Source: Spiractinospora alimapuensis (GTDB lineage Bacteria > Actinomycetota > Actinomycetes > Streptosporangiales > Streptosporangiaceae). From it: a stretch of DNA of 64,000 bases. This document shows, piece after piece, positions 61,393 to 64,000 of this stretch; the stretch's first letter is position 1, and the number at the start of each line of letters is the position of its first letter. Below the pieces are notes generated by a model. It saw only the letters and a list, made by a program, of their open reading frames with translations, did not search any database and was not told the DNA's origin. The stretch lies in assembly GCF_018437505.1 (NCBI RefSeq), contig NZ_CP072467.1, forward strand, positions 4,550,010 through 4,614,009. Direction: 5' to 3'. The position numbers were made by a program, and so were the translations under genes.

Positions 61393-62562
61393 ATGTCCGA
61401 GTACCGGATCGTCGTCGTCGGAGCCGGTGCGGCGGGAAACGCCGCGGCCCGTACCCTCGCCCGAGCGGGCGTCGACCTCGAGGTCCACCTGGTGGCGGAG
61501 ACCGACACCCCGCCCTACAACCGCACCCTGGTGAACAAGGGGGTGGTCGCGGGGCTCATCGAGCCCGACATGGCGGCCCTGCCGCACCCCGAGGGCGCCA
61601 CCCTGTCCCATGACTCAGCGGTCGCGATCGACGCCGACCGGGCCGTGGTCACGCTCGAGTCCGGCATGGTACTCCGCTTCGACGCCGCCATCGTGGCGAC
61701 CGGTAGCGCGCCCCGACGGCTCGACCCCGACACTCCGGGGTTGGCCGGCGCGGTCACGACCGGACGGGTACACACCCTGCACTCAATGACGGACGCGCGG
61801 CGCGTACGTGACCTCACCCGGTCCGTGTCCGGCCCGGCCCGGATCATCCTGCTGGGCGCCGGGCTCCTCGCGGCGGAGACGTCCGCCCTGCTGCGCCAGG
61901 ACGGTCACGACGTCACGCTCGTCGCCCGCTCCGTTCTCCCGGGAGCGACAGTGTTCGGCGCGACGATCGCCGCGGAGCTCGCCGCCCTGCACCGGGAGCA
62001 CGCCGCCACTCACTTCGGGCGCGAACCGCGATCCTTCGCCGTCGACGACACCAGTGTCACGATCACCCTGGACGATGGAACGCGCATCCACGGTGACCTG
62101 GCCGTCGTCTCCATGGGTACGGTCCCCACCGCACCGGAGCTTCCCGGATCGGCCGACGGAGTCGCTGTCGACGACCGGCTACGGCACCTGGCGCTCCCCG
62201 CCATCTACGCCGCGGGTGGCGTCGCAGTCCACCAGGGCGTCGACGGCACGACCTACCGCGTCGACCACTGGGACGACGCGTCGGCGCAGGGAACCCACGC
62301 CGCCCTCGCCCTGGTCCACGACCTGGGCTGGGGAGACGACCCCGGCCCCTACCGTCCGCGCAGTGGATACGTGTCCCGCGTCTACGACGCGACTTTGTCG
62401 GGAGCGGGTCACGTAGGTGTTGGCACCACCGAGCGGGTCGTCGCCCAGTCGCCGCCACTCGCGGTGCACGAACGGGCCGACGGCGTTCCGACGGGTGTGG
62501 TCGGACTCAACGCCGGATCCGAGGTGCGCGCGTGGGCGAGCCGGTTGCACACGCGCGGATGA
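61393..62562 (+). CDS. FAD-dependent pyridine nucleotide-disulfide oxidoreductase in the copper island
   Basis: This 389-residue protein has two Rossmann sites: RIVVVGAGAAGNAAARTLARAG for FAD (about residues 5-26) and RIILLGAGLLAAETSALLRQ for NAD(P)H (about 154-173). DAAIVATGSAPRRL and a C-terminal YAAGGVAVHQGV motif are also present. It resembles ferredoxin or nitrite-type reductases. It has no CxxC disulfide motif in the first domain, so a Cys-based mercuric-type reductase is unlikely. CsoR boxes link it to copper, perhaps as a reductase supporting repair. Confidence 0.8.
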   Translation: MSEYRIVVVGAGAAGNAAARTLARAGVDLEVHLVAETDTPPYNRTLVNKGVVAGLIEPDMAALPHPEGATLSHDSAVAIDADRAVVTLESGMVLRFDAAIVATGSAPRRLDPDTPGLAGAVTTGRVHTLHSMTDARRVRDLTRSVSGPARIILLGAGLLAAETSALLRQDGHDVTLVARSVLPGATVFGATIAAELAALHREHAATHFGREPRSFAVDDTSVTITLDDGTRIHGDLAVVSMGTVPTAPELPGSADGVAVDDRLRHLALPAIYAAGGVAVHQGVDGTTYRVDHWDDASAQGTHAALALVHDLGWGDDPGPYRPRSGYVSRVYDATLSGAGHVGVGTTERVVAQSPPLAVHERADGVPTGVVGLNAGSEVRAWASRLHTRG

Positions 62563-62671
62563 CCCCGGTTCCCGCCGCCGAGCGGGTCGCACCGCACCAA
62601 ATCCGATACCCATACCGGGTAGTAGTGCGGATGCCGATACGGTGAGATACGTGCGAAGCGTAAGAACAGGG

Positions 62672-63265
62672 ATGAGCGGAAGACTGGTCGGTGCTCTCGC
62701 GGTCGGCGTGATCACGCTGACCGGGTGCTCCTCGACGGATGCGGAGGGCACGGCCGAGGAGACCAGCGGCGGGGGCGAGCCCACGGAACTGCTGGCCGAA
62801 CACGGACTGGACGGGCTCGACGGCACGGAGTTGGTGGACCGTCTCGACACCATGGCGGTGTCGGACCGCCCCACCAACCTCGTCGCCTCGGTCCGACCGG
62901 ACTCCGTGATGGTGTCGGACGGGATATCCGATGCCGAGGTCGCGATCGACGTCCCCGACGATCTCTTCTACGTCTCCGTCGCCCCCTACGTCGACCAGAC
63001 GCACGAGTGCTACTTCCACAGTCTGACCACCTGTCTCGGTGAACTCCGCGACGAGGAGGTCGAGGTGACCATCACCGACGACGCCACCGGTGAGGTCCTC
63101 GTCGAGGAGACCACCACCACCTTCGACAACGGCTTCGTCGGCTATTGGCTCCCCCGCGACATCGACGCCACGATCTCCGCGGCGCACGACGGAAAGAGCG
63201 GCGAACTCCAGATCGCCACCGGCGACGAGGACCCCACCTGCCTGACCGAACTGCGCCTCGCGTAG
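62672..63265 (+). CDS. cueP: CueP-family extracytoplasmic copper-binding lipoprotein
   Basis: This 197-residue protein has a signal with lipobox LTGC (SGRLVGALAVGVITLTGC), then a CueP core: LLAEHGLDGLDGTELVDRLD and FYVSVAPYVDQ leading to HECYFHSLTTCLGEL, and a final PTCLTEL. The three late cysteines match the CueP copper ligands. It probably binds Cu outside the membrane. GTG 62651 is an alternative start. Confidence 0.88.
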   Translation: MSGRLVGALAVGVITLTGCSSTDAEGTAEETSGGGEPTELLAEHGLDGLDGTELVDRLDTMAVSDRPTNLVASVRPDSVMVSDGISDAEVAIDVPDDLFYVSVAPYVDQTHECYFHSLTTCLGELRDEEVEVTITDDATGEVLVEETTTTFDNGFVGYWLPRDIDATISAAHDGKSGELQIATGDEDPTCLTELRLA

Positions 63266-63330
63266 GGCGTCACGGTGCCCTCCCTCGCCGCGTGCGGAGG
63301 GCGGAGAAGAGCGGTGCCCCCCACACGACA

Positions 63331-63364
63331 GAGGGCCGTCGCGCCCATGGGAGCGACGGCCCTC
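63331..63364. terminator. Bidirectional terminator between cueP and symporter genes
   Basis: GAGGGCCGTCGC (63331-63342) and GCGACGGCCCTC (63353-63364) form a perfect 12-bp stem with a 10-nt loop between convergent genes. Confidence 0.75.
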
Positions 63365-63373
63365 GACACCTCG

Positions 63374-64000
63374 CTAGTGCCCGGAGGACTCCACCGCGGG
63401 TCGCTCCTCGGCGTCCCCGTCAGTCGCGGTGTTCCCGTCCCTGGTGACGGCGCTGACCAGGATCAGGCCCACCAGGGACCCCGCCATCCCGAACGCCACG
63501 TAGGGGACCTCCGTCCCGCTGGCGTGCGCGACCCCCGCCGTGGCGACGCCGGCGAGCATCCCGGCGACGGCGCCGGAGCGGGTGAGGAACCGGGTCCGGC
63601 GCAGCGCGAAGCCGACCAGGATCGGCATCAGCATCGCGGACACCGAGTAGGCGAACGTCATCACCAACCACTGCAGCGCCTGCTGGTAGAACACGGCCAG
63701 CCCCACGCCGATCGCCACCACACCCACCGACGCCCAGCGGGAGAGCGACAGCATCCGCTTCGGGTCGGCGTCCGGCGCGATGTGCTCCTGGTAGATGTCC
63801 TTCGTCAGGTTCACCACGACGGACTGCACCGCGCTGCTCGCGGTGGACATGATCGTGGAGATGATGAACGCGGCGAACAGGGCGAGCAGCCAGGTCGGGA
63901 TCTGTGTGAGCAGCCACCCCATGGCCATCTCCGGATTGTCGAGATCCGGCTTGAGCGCGTGGACCGTCAGACCCATCATGCTCGCCCACACGAGCGCACC
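63374..64000 (-). CDS. Sodium/solute symporter family (SSS), partial
   Basis: The visible 208 codons (the gene's C-terminal part) continue off the right edge. Several membrane helices and the SSS-type segment LFAAFIISTIMSTASSAVQSVVVNLTKDIYQ identify the family. SSRW-like SLSRWASVGVVAIGVGLAV follows. Substrate not determinable from this part. Confidence 0.85.
   Translation of the reverse strand, partial: GALVWASMMGLTVHALKPDLDNPEMAMGWLLTQIPTWLLALFAAFIISTIMSTASSAVQSVVVNLTKDIYQEHIAPDADPKRMLSLSRWASVGVVAIGVGLAVFYQQALQWLVMTFAYSVSAMLMPILVGFALRRTRFLTRSGAVAGMLAGVATAGVAHASGTEVPYVAFGMAGSLVGLILVSAVTRDGNTATDGDAEERPAVESSGH

Overview
The window comes from a very GC-rich actinobacterium. The evidence is WhiB, BldC-like and SepX/GlpR-type proteins, a molybdopterin/GalU housekeeping cluster next to a tRNA-Ala, GTG and GTGA start signals, and Actinobacteria-type conjugation proteins. 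The core genes look most like Nocardiopsis, Streptomonospora and their relatives; the genus is an inference from protein recognition, not a search.

Four blocks follow each other. (1) 1 to about 11.9 kb is the right-hand, early part of a temperate phage (prophage). A leftward run of tightly overlapping genes encodes small zinc-binding and membrane proteins, SSB, a DnaC-like loader, a replication initiator with an iteron-like origin candidate inside its gene, RusA, RecT, a YqaJ nuclease, WhiB and excisionase-like DNA-binding proteins. The Cro-like and CI-like genes diverge across paired TAGGCAT operators. A tyrosine integrase with a 14-cysteine insertion abuts the 3' end of tRNA-Arg(CCT). The structural genes and the other attachment site lie beyond the left edge. 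(2) About 12.3 to 21.7 kb is host core: an M15 peptidase, MscL with a zinc ribbon, a SAF-domain protein, an FmdB-type protein, 5-formyl-THF cyclo-ligase, GalU, Glp/MoeA, MoaC, MoaB/MogA, RimJ-like acetyltransferase, the SepX/GlpR division protein and tRNA-Ala(CGC).

(3) About 21.7 to 52.1 kb is an integrative and conjugative element (ICE) at tRNA-Ala. A large serine recombinase, whose reading frame runs through the tRNA, sits at the left end. Then come a VirD4-type coupling protein, a VirB4-type ATPase, an SCO6880-family protein, a VirB6/TrbL-like channel, small membrane subunits, a three-domain cell-wall hydrolase, a VirB8-like protein, a ParB-like protein, a DUF2637 protein, a frameshifted prim-pol, an ArdC-type antirestriction protein, and at the right end a MobF relaxase-helicase and DprA. 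Cargo includes a CHAT-type protease homologue interrupted by an amber codon, and a TetR/AraC/acyltransferase module next to a truncated cytosine methyltransferase. A GGTGCACC-centred motif recurs in six gaps. The right end runs into broken metabolic genes.

(4) About 52.7 to 64 kb is chromosome again. An MFS drug exporter, a SAM methyltransferase with a histidine-rich loop and an XRE-cupin regulator are followed by a GyrI-like protein. Then a copper island holds copZ, a secreted protein gene, copA, a YHS-domain gene and csoR in one leftward operon, diverging from an FAD reductase gene and cueP across four CsoR-type boxes. The window ends in a partial sodium/solute symporter gene.

No rRNA or CRISPR array was seen.
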